Shown here one piece after another: positions 46,380-56,060 of a DNA stretch of 63,733 nt. Source of the stretch: Acidobacteriota bacterium (lineage in GTDB: Bacteria; Acidobacteriota; Terriglobia; Terriglobales; Acidobacteriaceae); the NCBI GenBank assembly GCA_003225075.1, contig QIAP01000071.1, forward strand, positions 1-63,733, read 5' to 3'. Position numbers and translations under genes: made by a program. The notes beneath the pieces were generated by a model that was not told where the DNA came from, ran no database searches, and saw nothing but the letters and a program-made list of their open reading frames with translations. The first letter of the stretch is position 1, and each line of letters begins with the position of its first letter.

Positions 46380-46982
46380 CTAACTCCTTGAGGCCTCGGG
46401 TTCCAGTGGAGCGCAACCTTGATAACGGCTAAAGTGATTCCGTAACTTGAGTTCCTCGGTTTCCCCAATCTCAGAGGTGTAATAGCCGACCAGCGTGAGC
46501 CGTTTCACGCTGGCCAGGAACGGCCCTTCCATCGGTTCACGTGGCCGCCGCCTTCGCCGCGTTTCAAGCTTTTGCTCACGTACGCTTGTCGCTTCGTCAT
46601 CCAGGATCGCCAGAATGTCCTTCTGCTGATCGCTGGTGCATTCGACGAAGTTTTTCCCGAATTGCTTGCGGGTGCGTACATCAACATCGTCCAACCCGCT
46701 GAGAAAATTTGATCTTTCTTTGTCCTCGCACCACTCGGCGAGAATCGCATCCATAAACTCGTTTACCCGCGCTGCTTTCGCGCCGGGCGTGTCGGTTTGC
46801 GGAAGAATTAAGTCGGCGATTGCGGTAACAGTTGCGTTCTGGTGGGGATTAAAAGTCTTCAGCGCTGCTGTGGCCGGCAACTCTTCATGCACCTGCCGGA
46901 ACAGAGCGAACATATCCCGGGACAATATCGGCAGTGCTGCCGCACCAGCCAGGAGTTTGAGTGCCTCACGTCGTTCCATTCG
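46380..46982 (-). CDS. Gluconate 2-dehydrogenase subunit 3-like protein (pair 2)
   Basis: 200 residues from the ATG at 46982, with GGGAGGG about eight bases upstream. Short Tat-like signal MERREALKLLAGAAALPI (one Arg pair after a Glu, weaker than in pair 1). Domain landmarks 'NPHQNATVTAIADLILPQTD' and 'FGKNFVECTSDQQKDILAIL'. Gene order is subunit 3 then GMC, the reverse of pair 1, so the two pairs face different neighbours while staying on one strand. Confidence 0.88.
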   Translation of the reverse strand, partial: RMERREALKLLAGAAALPILSRDMFALFRQVHEELPATAALKTFNPHQNATVTAIADLILPQTDTPGAKAARVNEFMDAILAEWCEDKERSNFLSGLDDVDVRTRKQFGKNFVECTSDQQKDILAILDDEATSVREQKLETRRRRRPREPMEGPFLASVKRLTLVGYYTSEIGETEELKLRNHFSRYQGCAPLEPEASRS

Positions 46983-47098
46983 CGACCCTCCCAGATGTGT
47001 AAGGGCGGAGATTAAACCTCGCAGCTTTGGGCAGTCAATCGTAATATAAAAAATCGATTTTGGCGCTGCGCACGCCAAAACAGCCGAATGGACCGCGG

Positions 47099-47992
47099 TT
47101 ACGCGGTTCCCGCGCGCAACACCATCTCACGCGCAGCGCGCAGACTGGCGACTGTATCGGCTGTGGGAATGAATTCCATGGCGACGTAGTGGCTGTATTT
47201 CAGTTCAACCAATTTACGATAAATGTTCGCGTAGTTAATCTCCCCTGTACCTGGCTCGTGACGACCTGGTACGTCGGCAATGTGGATGAGCCCCACATCT
47301 CCAATATTCTTCTCCAGTTTTTCAATCAAGTTTCCTTCAGAAATCTGCTCATGATAGAAATCATAGAGAAATTTCACGCGAGGGTGAGCCACCTGGCGAA
47401 CAATCTCGAATCCCTCCGCGACTGAGGTCAGGTAATACTTGGGATTTTCTTCCTGATCGATATTCTCCAGCAGAAGCGTCACATTCTGCTTGGCCGCAAG
47501 ATCGGCTCCCCGCTTCAGAGTCTCTACACAACTTTGGTGCTGCGCCTCCTGGGACAGTCCTTCCACTCTGTTCCCGGAGAGAACAATAATCGCCGGACAC
47601 TCTAGCTTCTCAGCTACAGGAAGCAATCGTGTTATGTCGGAGAGAAATGCCTCGCGCGCGCCCGGATTGGCAACGCCATTCTTGGTTGCAGCCACGGTAT
47701 CGAAGGTGATGTTCAGTGCTCTCTTCCTTGTGTCGGCTTTACGAAAATCTTCCACTGACCAGTTCTTGTATTCGTCTACCAGTTCCACCGCGTGATAGCC
47801 CGCCTCGGCAACTTTCTCCAATCGCTCCTCAAAGGGCAAGTGCTCATATACGGTCCACAGCATTACGGATAGTTTGAATGGCAAAACCGGACTTGCATCG
47901 CTGGCCTGTGAAGATAACCCGGAACTTAAAGGCAATACCGCGGTACTCAACGCGGCGCCGGTTAAGCTTTTAGCAAAGTCGCGCCGATTCAT
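47099..47992 (-). CDS. Hydroxypyruvate isomerase-like secreted TIM barrel (B)
   Basis: 297 residues with a Tat signal MNRRDFAKSLTGAALSTAVL. Hyi-like TIM barrel: 'KLSVMLWTVYEHLPFEERLEKV', 'GYHAVELVDEY', 'LLLENIDQEENPKYYL' , 'VKFLYDFYHEQISEGNL', 'HIADVPGRHEPGTGEINY' and 'YVAMEFIP'. The HIADVPGRHEPG motif is the hydroxypyruvate isomerase signature. Presumed substrate is a keto sugar from the dehydrogenases; not hydroxypyruvate in the periplasm. Confidence 0.88.
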   Translation of the reverse strand: MNRRDFAKSLTGAALSTAVLPLSSGLSSQASDASPVLPFKLSVMLWTVYEHLPFEERLEKVAEAGYHAVELVDEYKNWSVEDFRKADTRKRALNITFDTVAATKNGVANPGAREAFLSDITRLLPVAEKLECPAIIVLSGNRVEGLSQEAQHQSCVETLKRGADLAAKQNVTLLLENIDQEENPKYYLTSVAEGFEIVRQVAHPRVKFLYDFYHEQISEGNLIEKLEKNIGDVGLIHIADVPGRHEPGTGEINYANIYRKLVELKYSHYVAMEFIPTADTVASLRAAREMVLRAGTA

Positions 47993-48060
47993 GATTCGAA
48001 TCTCCGCACTGAATCGCTTTTCTTACGCACTTCAATTCATGAGCTCTCGAGCGTGCAGCA

Positions 48061-49203
48061 TCAGGTTGTAATCCCGAGAATTTCATTTCGAACATTCTTG
48101 AGCACGTAAAGCGCCCGCTGCACACCAACTTCACCGGGCAGGATGGGGTCTTCATTTTCAATACTGAGAATCCCTTGATAACCAACTTCCATGTAAGTGC
48201 GGACAATATCTTTCCACGTGCTCGCACTGTGCCCATAACCAACCGCACGAAACGTTTCCGATGCCTGCGCTAAACCTTTGGTGTCGAAGGCAAAATTCAG
48301 CACGCCGTACTTTGCCACGTTGTCCTTGAACATGACGGTATCCTTCATATGGGCATGGAATAGTGCGCCCTGTTTCGCCAGCATGCGAATCACCTCGAGG
48401 GGATCACAACCCTGCCAGAACAAATGGCTGAGGTCGCAATTGGCGCCAATCGCCTCGCCCACAGCCTCGCGTAGCTTCAAAAGGGTCATCGGATTGTAGA
48501 CGACAAACCCGGGATGCATTTCGAGAGCAAGCTTGTGTACACCGTGGTTCCGAGCAAACTTCGCGGCCTGTTTCCAGTACGGAATCACTTTCTCTTTCCA
48601 TTGCCAATCCAGAATCTGCGCGTATTCGGGCGGCCAACGATAAGTAGCCCAGTTCGGCATCGTCTCATTGGGAGCACCTCCCGGACATCCCGAGAATCCG
48701 ACAATTACCCCAACCCCTAAGCGCTCTGCCAGCAGCACTGTGTTGCGGAAAATCGCAGCGTCGCGCTCCGCCCTTTTGGGATCGGGGTGTATCGGATTGC
48801 CGTGACAACTCAGCGTCGCCACCAGGATGTTGCGATCGTCAAACTTCTTCTTCCACGCTTGCAGCTTGGCAGGACTGCTCAGTAATTCCGTAACTTGACA
48901 ATGCTTATCTCCCGGATAACAACCGGTGCCAATCTCCACTGCTTCAATTCCCCAGCCGGAAATCTTGTCGATCATCTGATCCAGCGAGAGGTCGGGAAAT
49001 ACCGCATCGAACACGCCAATTGGGATTTTTCGCGCGGGGCCTGCGGGCAAGTCCGCGTCACTACTCGAAGACGTTTGGTTCACCAGGGCAGAGGCGATGT
49101 TCGGCGTTGCCGCCGCGGCCGCTACCAGGCTCGTGGCGGTGAGAAACTTTCGGCGTCCGGGAGACTTAGGACCGGCATGAATGAGATTTGGAGTGCTCTC
49201 CAT
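48061..49203 (-). CDS. Secreted sugar phosphate isomerase/epimerase-like TIM barrel (A)
   Basis: 380 residues. Tat-type signal GRRKFLTATSLVAAAAATPN. TIM barrel: 'PIGVFDAVFPDLSLDQMIDKI', 'AVEIGTGCYPGDKHC', 'GFSGCPGGAP', 'LALEMHPGFVVYN', 'NCDLSHLFWQGCDP', 'FHAHMKDT', ending 'LSIENEDPILP'. Glu, Asp, His and Glu ligands for a divalent metal are in the expected strands. First gene of the sugar-oxidation operon, with about 180 bases upstream containing no other gene. Confidence 0.87.
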   Translation of the reverse strand: MESTPNLIHAGPKSPGRRKFLTATSLVAAAAATPNIASALVNQTSSSSDADLPAGPARKIPIGVFDAVFPDLSLDQMIDKISGWGIEAVEIGTGCYPGDKHCQVTELLSSPAKLQAWKKKFDDRNILVATLSCHGNPIHPDPKRAERDAAIFRNTVLLAERLGVGVIVGFSGCPGGAPNETMPNWATYRWPPEYAQILDWQWKEKVIPYWKQAAKFARNHGVHKLALEMHPGFVVYNPMTLLKLREAVGEAIGANCDLSHLFWQGCDPLEVIRMLAKQGALFHAHMKDTVMFKDNVAKYGVLNFAFDTKGLAQASETFRAVGYGHSASTWKDIVRTYMEVGYQGILSIENEDPILPGEVGVQRALYVLKNVRNEILGITT

Positions 49204-49382
49204 AATTTCCTCGCAGCTCAGGTTTCCGCACGCAGGGCGAGCGGATGATAGCGTTCCTTCTGCGCCCGCAATCTTCCGTTGCGCAAGCAGAGGACATGAA
49301 TGCGGGGTAGCTTATACGAGTGCACCCTAATCAGCAAAGGAGATCACCAAAAGGTAGCTTTAACCTTATTAGATGAGAACTA

Positions 49383-50750
49383 TTAAGGCATGCTGCGCAA
49401 GATTTCCTTCGCCGCCCTTCGCCCGCTGGCGATCGCCCCGTGCACCGTTCCGTTGTGCCCGGAAAGGTCAGTGGCCTCGCCAGCGAAAAACAACGTATCC
49501 TCCACTGGAGTGGCTAGTTCTCGCTGGGCGCCGTCACCTCCAACCTTTACATAACTGTAAGCTCCCCGCGCGAACGGGTCGGTTTGCCAATCGTGCGTGT
49601 AGGCCGCTCCTAGCAGACCTTCAAGCTCCTGCCGATCAACCTTTAATAATCTGCCGAGAGTATCCAAGGCTTTGTCAATAATGAAGTCTTCGCCTTTGCC
49701 AGAGATAGCTTCGGTACATTTGAACGGCGCCCAGCCGGTAATGATGGGCAGCTTCTCCGGCATTGTGGTCCACCAGGTGGGAAATGGATTTTCATCCGAC
49801 AAGAGGAAACCCATTTTCGCCAGCGTCTTAGATTCGGGACTATGCTTTGGCCGCAAGTTCTCCCAAAAGCGCTCCCGAAAACGCAGTGTCACGCGAATGA
49901 CCTTGCCCATGGCGAGTTTGCCGAGCGCTTCTTGCTTCTTCGGCGGCAGTTCTGGAACGAAACGCACTGCCCCGACTTCTTCCTGTCCCCGCTCAAGCAA
50001 ACTAGCTTGCAACACCGAGAGCGGTAGGGTTACCAGCAAGCACGAACCGTTGAAAGTGAGTGTCCCTTTGACGCTGCGCGCCTTGACCTCCACCTGACGG
50101 CCAGTCCAACGGATACTCTCAGCAACCGTATTGAGCTCGATCGCCACACTGGCGCTTGCCAGTTGTCGCTGAAAAATGTCGGTCAACAATTGATAGCCCT
50201 GCGGAATGCGGAAGGCTCGGTCACCTTCAATCTTCTCGTCGGCGCGCAGCCCCTTCACCAGCCAATGAACACTAACCAGGCCAGGATCTGCCGCATGAAA
50301 TCCGGTCACGTATTTCCTGGCCCACTCTACTGACTCCCTTTGCTTCGGGTCAGTCTTCCAGCTTGGATAGCGCCGCTCGATGAATTCCAGAAAAGATTCA
50401 TCCGGCGAGCGGTCATTTAACTTTTCCAACAGACTGCCCCCCTCAGAAAAGAAATCGCAGGTACACAATTCTCCATTGCGAACGCAAAAGTTCTCGCCCT
50501 TCACTTCCCTCGCTACCGTTTTGTGCTTTTTCAGCAGGTCCCAAATTTCGGGCGGGCGGCCGTGGATGAACTCTGCGCCCAATTCCACCGGCACATCGCA
50601 TACGGCATCATAGCGAGTGAAAATGCGGCCGCCCAGGCGCTCGCGTGCTTCTAAAATCAAAACTTTCCGGCCGGCGCGAGAGAGTTCCGTCGCTGCCGAA
50701 AGCCCAGCCGCACCTGCTCCCAGGATAATTACATTTGCGTCAAAGGACAT
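49383..50750 (-). CDS. Flavin amine oxidase-like FAD-dependent oxidoreductase
   Basis: 455 residues. N-terminal FAD motif VIILGAGAAGLSAATELSRA then 'VLILEARERLGGRIFTR', the GRIxTR feature of monoamine-oxidase-type flavoproteins. The C-terminal block 'TLFFAGEATDLSGHNGTVHGAIASGRRAA' closes the FAD domain. No signal peptide is visible, so it should be cytoplasmic. The substrate (polyamine, amino acid or other) cannot be told. Single gene between the sugar operon and the permease. Confidence 0.88.
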   Translation of the reverse strand: MSFDANVIILGAGAAGLSAATELSRAGRKVLILEARERLGGRIFTRYDAVCDVPVELGAEFIHGRPPEIWDLLKKHKTVAREVKGENFCVRNGELCTCDFFSEGGSLLEKLNDRSPDESFLEFIERRYPSWKTDPKQRESVEWARKYVTGFHAADPGLVSVHWLVKGLRADEKIEGDRAFRIPQGYQLLTDIFQRQLASASVAIELNTVAESIRWTGRQVEVKARSVKGTLTFNGSCLLVTLPLSVLQASLLERGQEEVGAVRFVPELPPKKQEALGKLAMGKVIRVTLRFRERFWENLRPKHSPESKTLAKMGFLLSDENPFPTWWTTMPEKLPIITGWAPFKCTEAISGKGEDFIIDKALDTLGRLLKVDRQELEGLLGAAYTHDWQTDPFARGAYSYVKVGGDGAQRELATPVEDTLFFAGEATDLSGHNGTVHGAIASGRRAAKEILRSMP

Positions 50751-50898
50751 GAAATGAGGTAGCTGCTTAAACAGCTTCAGCAGGGTAGATGCGAGTTGCT
50801 GAGGTCACGCTGCTCAATTTATGAAAGGAAGATCCGACTTAAAGACTGCCGTGGTCCATTTTGGATGGCTTAGACGGCGAAGCGCATGGCGCGTATCC

Positions 50899-52116
50899 TT
50901 ACTCGTATCGCAGACCTTGGATGGGATCGAGTTGTGATGCCTTCCGAGCAGGATAGTAGCCAAAAAGAATTCCCACTCCGGCGGAGAAAACGGCACCAAT
51001 CAAGAAAATTCCCGGGGTCAGTAGAGTGGGAAATTGGAATAGCCTTTCAACCCCTACCGAAGAAATTATGCCGAATAGAATGCCTAGAATTCCGCCCAGC
51101 AGGCTGAGCGCAATCGCTTCGCTAAGAAATTGAATTTGCACATCCCATTCCGTCGCTCCCACCGCCAGCCGCACACCGATCTCGCGCGTACGCTGCGTAA
51201 CCGACACCAGCATGATATTCATAATTCCTATACCGCCGACGAGCAACGAAAGCGACGCTACGCTCGCCATCAGCACGGTCATAATCCGGCTGGTCGCAAG
51301 TTGCGCCTGAATCACATCTTCCGGCCGGCGAACGTTGAAATCGTCGTCTTCGGCGGCATTCAGATGGTGACGTTCACGTAGAAGACTTGTGATCTGCCGT
51401 GTTGCCCCAGGCATCGCCTCGCGAGAAACCGCCGAGCAGAAAATATCGTCCAGCCAAAACGTGCCGGTAATTCTCTTTTGCACGGTGGTGTACGGCATCA
51501 CCACAAAGTCATCCTGGTCGCGTCCGGTCGCTGAAAATCCTTTGGTCTGCATGACTCCAACCACGGTGCACGGCAAACTCTGCAAACGAATTGTCTTTCC
51601 TATCGGATCTTCGTCCCCGAAAAGATTCTCCACCACGCTATGTCCTAGAACACAAACCATCGCGGCGTTATCCACGTCAGCGCTCGTGAAAAACGATCCA
51701 TGCGCCAGCGTCCACCGGCGAACTTGCAAAAACTCCGGAGTGACTCCCCGATAGGACGTCGCCCAATTCTCGCCTCCATAGACGACCTGTATCTGTCCGT
51801 CGACGTTTGGCACTGCAAGCTTTATCGTCGGAACCTGTTCCAGGATGGCATAAGCATCAGCCAGCACCAGCGACCTGGTGCCACGAGATCCCAGCCGCAT
51901 GCCATTGTGAGTGCGGCTCCCCGCCTCGATCCAAACGAAGTTGTCTCCCAGGCTCTGTAATTGGTCCTCGATGCTGCTGGTCCCCGCGTTGCCAATAGCC
52001 ACCACGCAGATGAATGCGCCCACGCCCACCGATATGCCAAGTATGGTGAGCACACTGCGGATCCAATGCCGCGTCAACGTTATGAAGGCTTCGCGAATGA
52101 CAGTCTTGAAACTCAT
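50899..52116 (-). CDS. MacB/FtsX-type ABC transporter permease
   Basis: 405 residues with the topology of MacB permeases lacking an ATPase domain: helix 1 (SVLTILGISVGVGAFICVVA), a periplasmic MacB_PCD domain of about 230 residues (LQSLGDNFVWIEAGS, 'VMPYTTVQKRI'), then three helices in the FtsX domain (SLLVGGIGIMNIMLVSVTQR, 'EAIALSLLGGILGILFGIIS', 'PGIFLIGAVFSAGVGILFGY') and PARKASQLDPIQGLRYE at the end. It stands alone here. The adaptor and ATPase at 4.7-7.0 kb are the obvious complement, but that pairing is a guess. Confidence 0.9.
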   Translation of the reverse strand: MSFKTVIREAFITLTRHWIRSVLTILGISVGVGAFICVVAIGNAGTSSIEDQLQSLGDNFVWIEAGSRTHNGMRLGSRGTRSLVLADAYAILEQVPTIKLAVPNVDGQIQVVYGGENWATSYRGVTPEFLQVRRWTLAHGSFFTSADVDNAAMVCVLGHSVVENLFGDEDPIGKTIRLQSLPCTVVGVMQTKGFSATGRDQDDFVVMPYTTVQKRITGTFWLDDIFCSAVSREAMPGATRQITSLLRERHHLNAAEDDDFNVRRPEDVIQAQLATSRIMTVLMASVASLSLLVGGIGIMNIMLVSVTQRTREIGVRLAVGATEWDVQIQFLSEAIALSLLGGILGILFGIISSVGVERLFQFPTLLTPGIFLIGAVFSAGVGILFGYYPARKASQLDPIQGLRYE

Positions 52117-52156
52117 CAGAGCAATCTCATAACTTCAAATTCCCGCTCACCGCCGT

Positions 52157-54304
52157 TCAGGCTGGTAAAGGTTCGATCCGAATGGGCAATGTCACAGCTC
52201 GCACCCCGATCGCGTCGAAGACGGCGTTGCCAATCGCCGGGGCCAATCCGATCATCGGGCATTCTCCCGCCCCCGCCGAAGGAAGATCCTTCCGGTCGAG
52301 CAAGACCGTCTCCAGCACCGGCACATCGCTGAATCGTGGGACCCGATAATCCGAGAAACGTCCGTTCAAAATGCGCCCGTTTTCGAATTCAATGGCTTCC
52401 CATAGTGCGCCGCCCAGTCCCATGACATTCGCGCCTTCAATCTGATTGCGCAGATTGTCGGGATTAACAATGGCGCCACATTCAAAGGCAGTGACCACTC
52501 GAACGACTTTCACCTCGCGGGAACTCCGATCAACCGCCACCTCGACGCAGGTCGCAACATTTCCACCCTTCTCGAATCCACCGCCCATTCCGAAGCCCTG
52601 GCCGGCAGCGGTTTTCTTTCGTCCCCATCCGAACTTCTTGGCGGCGGCCTCGAACACCCCTCGCAGCCGTTCGTTCTTCAGATTCTTCAGGCGAAATTCA
52701 AGCGGATCAATGTTCACCAGATGAGCGAGCTCGTCCATGTGTGATTCGCGGGCAAAGTGATTCGCGGTGGCTGCCAACGCGCGATACGACCCTTGCCGAA
52801 GGGGAGAGCGCGTCTCGTGAAACTGAATTCGCTGGTTGGGAATATCGTAGAAAGTACGGATTCCCGCCGCGCCGGAATTATAGTTGTGAAATTCCCAAGC
52901 CAGAATCGTGCCATCTTTTCGCAGTCCGCTGCGGACATCAATAACCCCCGCGGGACGAAAATAGGCCCAGGAGAATTCTTCTTCCCGCGTCCACACCAGC
53001 TTAACCGGCCGCTTGGCCGCGCGCGCCAGTCGCGCCGCCTCGATCGCGGTTTCGCCCGTGTGTTTTCCTCCATAAGCTGACCCTGTATCCGGCATCAGGA
53101 CACGAACGCGATCCTCAGGAATGCGAAAGGCTTCCGCGAGTTCACTGCGCACGCCGAAAGGCCGCTGCGTGCCTGTCCAGACGGTCAGATTATCGCCCGA
53201 CCACTGCGCCAGCGCCGCGCGTGGTTCCAGGGGCGCGTGCGCAATGTAGCTGACGTTGTAAGTCTGCTGCAAACGGTGATCGGCGGAAGCTGTCGCTTTC
53301 TCGACCGATCCGATTTCATATTCAGCCCGATCCTCTCCTCCGGCCGGATTCTTCTTCAGATATTCAAAGAGTTCCTTGTTCGAAGGCTGCGGCTCGGACT
53401 TCCACTCGGCGTGCAGTGCGGCTATCGCGCGACTGGCGATTTCTACGGTGGGCGCTGTGACTCCTACAAAATTGCCGTCACGCACAATCGCAACATCACG
53501 CATTTTCTCCGCGTCGTGGGTGTCAAGTGAGACCAGCGTCGCTCCGAAAGCCGGCGGCCGCAAAATCTTGCCGTGCAGCATGTCGGGTAATTTCTGATCG
53601 GAAGGATAACGATGCTTTCCGGTGACGAAGTCCAGCCCATCCACTTTGCGCAATGACTGGCCTTCGACCGCCCACTGCGTCGCGGGTATCAGCGGATCCT
53701 CTGCCGGAATGGCCTGGGTGAACTGTTGCCCTTTTAACAGGGCTGCGTATTCAACCGCGCGCTTGCTTTGTGTGTCTGTGACCTTGCCGTTCGCAGCGAC
53801 CAGTCTTCGCCGATCAACCTGCCATTGCGCAGCCGCCAACCCAATTAGCAGATCGCGCGCAGCCGCAGCAACTTTCCGCAATTGCAGATTCATGGTTGGC
53901 GTGGTGCGACTGCCAAACGTGCCCATATCGTACGGAGTCAGCTTCGTGTCGCCCATCACCATATGAATCTTGTCGACGGGAACGCGCAACTCTTCCGCGA
54001 CCGCCTGGCTAAGCGACGTTCGAATATTCTGGCCCACTTCGACCTTGCCCGTGTACACGGTTACCTCACCGTTTTCTCCGAGGTGCAGCCAAGCTCCAAT
54101 CTCATTGGGGAGTGATTCCCCCTGCGGCCGTTTCCTGGTGCCAGACTCCTGCAAACCGCGCCCATCCTTCAGCACGCAGAAAACTAGTACCCCGGCGCCA
54201 AGGAACTTGAAAAATTCCCTCCGATCAACTTCGAAATAGTAGGCAGGCGGCGCATTGAGTTCGTAGCGCTCGGGCTCCAGTCGCCAATTCGGATTGTTGC
54301 TCAT
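52157..54304 (-). CDS. Molybdenum hydroxylase large subunit (isoquinoline 1-oxidoreductase beta type)
   Basis: 715 residues. Tat-like signal VDRREFFKFLGAGVLVFCVL. Two aldehyde-oxidase/xanthine-dehydrogenase molybdopterin-binding domains: 'GEVTVYTGKVEVGQNIRTSL' (MPT site), 'AHAPLEPRAALAQW', 'TGSAYGGKHTGETAIEAARLA', and 'SAGAGECPMIGLAPAIGNAV' with the active-site Glu (GECP). This is the IorB-like class, which is exported with its Fe-S partner. Substrate may be an N-heterocycle or aldehyde. Starts four bases inside the end of the Fe-S gene. Confidence 0.9.
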   Translation of the reverse strand: MSNNPNWRLEPERYELNAPPAYYFEVDRREFFKFLGAGVLVFCVLKDGRGLQESGTRKRPQGESLPNEIGAWLHLGENGEVTVYTGKVEVGQNIRTSLSQAVAEELRVPVDKIHMVMGDTKLTPYDMGTFGSRTTPTMNLQLRKVAAAARDLLIGLAAAQWQVDRRRLVAANGKVTDTQSKRAVEYAALLKGQQFTQAIPAEDPLIPATQWAVEGQSLRKVDGLDFVTGKHRYPSDQKLPDMLHGKILRPPAFGATLVSLDTHDAEKMRDVAIVRDGNFVGVTAPTVEIASRAIAALHAEWKSEPQPSNKELFEYLKKNPAGGEDRAEYEIGSVEKATASADHRLQQTYNVSYIAHAPLEPRAALAQWSGDNLTVWTGTQRPFGVRSELAEAFRIPEDRVRVLMPDTGSAYGGKHTGETAIEAARLARAAKRPVKLVWTREEEFSWAYFRPAGVIDVRSGLRKDGTILAWEFHNYNSGAAGIRTFYDIPNQRIQFHETRSPLRQGSYRALAATANHFARESHMDELAHLVNIDPLEFRLKNLKNERLRGVFEAAAKKFGWGRKKTAAGQGFGMGGGFEKGGNVATCVEVAVDRSSREVKVVRVVTAFECGAIVNPDNLRNQIEGANVMGLGGALWEAIEFENGRILNGRFSDYRVPRFSDVPVLETVLLDRKDLPSAGAGECPMIGLAPAIGNAVFDAIGVRAVTLPIRIEPLPA

Positions 54305-54777
54305 TGGCTGGCCTCCTTCATTGCTTTCGCCGCCTTCTGTATCGCAGCCACAATTCGCGGATAAGTTCCACAGCGGCAGATATTACCTTCCATAAAATGC
54401 GCGATCTCACTCTCAGACGGATTGGGATGCGTCTTCAAAAGCGCCACCGAACTCATGATCATTCCCGAGGTGCAGTAGGCGCACTGCATGGCGTCTTCAT
54501 CAAGGAATGCCTGTTGCAACGGATGCAGACGTCCATCCTGCACAAGACCTTCAATGGTTGTGATCCGTCTGTTCCCCACGCTGCCAACCTGCGTGATGCA
54601 CGACCGGCGCGGGTTTCCGTCGATCAGCACAGTGCAGGCTCCGCACTGGCCCTCGCCACAACCGTATTTGCTTCCGGTCAGATCGAGATGGTCGCGCAAT
54701 ACGCTGAGCAAGCTGACATCCGCATCGGCGTCCACGTCGTAGACACTTCCATTCACATTTAAGGGGATCTTAGCCAT
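54301..54777 (-). CDS. Molybdenum hydroxylase [2Fe-2S] subunit
   Basis: 158 residues from the ATG at 54777 (MAKIPLNVNGSVYDV). Plant-type [2Fe-2S] site GCGEGQCGACTVLIDG plus RSC, then the alpha-helical second cluster site MQCAYCTSGM and NICRCGTYP. It transfers electrons from the molybdenum subunit. The stop overlaps the start of that gene (ATGAGC). Divergent from the sugar kinase, with about 190 bases of shared upstream region. Partner oxidant (cytochrome) not seen. Confidence 0.93.
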   Translation of the reverse strand: MAKIPLNVNGSVYDVDADADVSLLSVLRDHLDLTGSKYGCGEGQCGACTVLIDGNPRRSCITQVGSVGNRRITTIEGLVQDGRLHPLQQAFLDEDAMQCAYCTSGMIMSSVALLKTHPNPSESEIAHFMEGNICRCGTYPRIVAAIQKAAKAMKEASQ

Positions 54778-54968
54778 GCGGAAACACCGGATCAGACGTC
54801 TGCTAGGACAACTAAAAATGATACACCACAGCGAATTCTGGTTCGAGCGCACCTCCGTGAAAGCCGCTTGCGTTCAGGGAGGGTGACCGCAAATCCTGCA
54901 CTTGAGCTACAGTATTGGCCGGCGAATAGAAGCCAAAGCCGCCTTCCCTTCGCACCCGCTGGCTCGCC

Positions 54969-55883
54969 ATGAAGACGTCCGCTCTCAAAATCGTCGGCAT
55001 AGGCGAGGTTCTCTGGGATTTGTTGCCTGGCGGCAAGCAACTCGGCGGCGCTCCCGCCAACTTCGCGTACATGTCAAACTTGCTGGGAGATCATGGAATC
55101 GTCGCCAGCCGCGTTGGCAGCGATCCGCTCGGCCGAGAAATGGCAGCGACAATGCAGCTGTTGGGGCTCACCACCTCTTACCTGCAGACTGACGAAACCC
55201 ATTCCACCGGCACCGTCGGAGTCAAAGTTGACCCAACCGGACAGCCCGAGTTCACCATTACGCCCTCAGTAGCATGGGACTTTCTCGACTGGACTCCCCT
55301 GTGGGAAGACCTGGCGGGCCAGGCCGATGTCGTCTGCTTCGGAACTCTGGCCCAGCGATCTCCAAGTTCCCGCGCCACCATTCGCCGGTTTTTACAGGCG
55401 GTGCGAACTGACACTCTGCGCGTCTTCGATGTAAATCTTCGTCAGACTTTCTTCTCCGCAGAGGTGCTCAGCGAATCATTGAAGTATTCCGATGTGGTGA
55501 AGCTCAATGACCTGGAACTGCCGCTGGTGTGCAATCTTCTCTCTTTGGAGTTCGGCGAGCAGCAAAGTTCCGCCCGGCGGCTGCTCCAGAAGTATGGATT
55601 GAAGCTGGTCTGCGTCACCCGAGGAGCGCATGGCAGTTTGCTGGTAAGTCCATCGAGCGCCGCGGCCCACCCTGGATTCCGAGTGAATGTGGTTGACACC
55701 GTCGGCGCTGGAGACGCTTTCACCGCGTGCCTGGCGCATCATTACCTTCGCGGCGCTTCTCTCAAAACCATTAACGAAGCCGGCAATCGATTTGCTGCAG
55801 GGGTAGCTAGCCGTCCGGGCGCCACGCCTTCTCTGGACGGTCGCGAATTAAAGGAGGCGCTCAGAATGTTTGACGTGGAATGA
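54969..55883 (+). CDS. PfkB-family carbohydrate kinase (fructokinase-like)
   Basis: 304 residues. Ribokinase fold: 'IVGIGEVLWDLLPGGKQLGGAPANFAY' at the start, 'GSDPLGREMA', lid residues after, and the catalytic 'VNVVDTVGAGDAFTACLAHH' with the DTVGAGD anion-hole and base motif. The N-terminal GGAPANFA and 'ATSRVGSDPLG'-like blocks are typical of fructokinases. It probably phosphorylates a hexose in the cytoplasm. Not linked to a PTS or operon. Confidence 0.88.
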   Translation: MKTSALKIVGIGEVLWDLLPGGKQLGGAPANFAYMSNLLGDHGIVASRVGSDPLGREMAATMQLLGLTTSYLQTDETHSTGTVGVKVDPTGQPEFTITPSVAWDFLDWTPLWEDLAGQADVVCFGTLAQRSPSSRATIRRFLQAVRTDTLRVFDVNLRQTFFSAEVLSESLKYSDVVKLNDLELPLVCNLLSLEFGEQQSSARRLLQKYGLKLVCVTRGAHGSLLVSPSSAAAHPGFRVNVVDTVGAGDAFTACLAHHYLRGASLKTINEAGNRFAAGVASRPGATPSLDGRELKEALRMFDVE

Positions 55884-56060
55884 CACGCCACGCCAACTAC
55901 ACGCCTCAATGACCGTGTGTGATTTCCAAAGCGCTGCGAGCAATGCTACACGACACCTGCTGCGACTCTATCTATTGAAACGGAATTGATTCACTTCGTT
56001 CCAAGAATTGCTTCATCTCCTTTGGGATTGAAACGTCTTCGACTGTGGGTGTAGTCTTGC
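55884..56060. promoter_or_regulatory. Upstream region of the metal-handling locus
   Basis: About 180 bases between the kinase stop and the Cys-rich gene. It should hold the terminator of the former and the promoter of the latter; I cannot identify a specific site. Confidence 0.3.
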
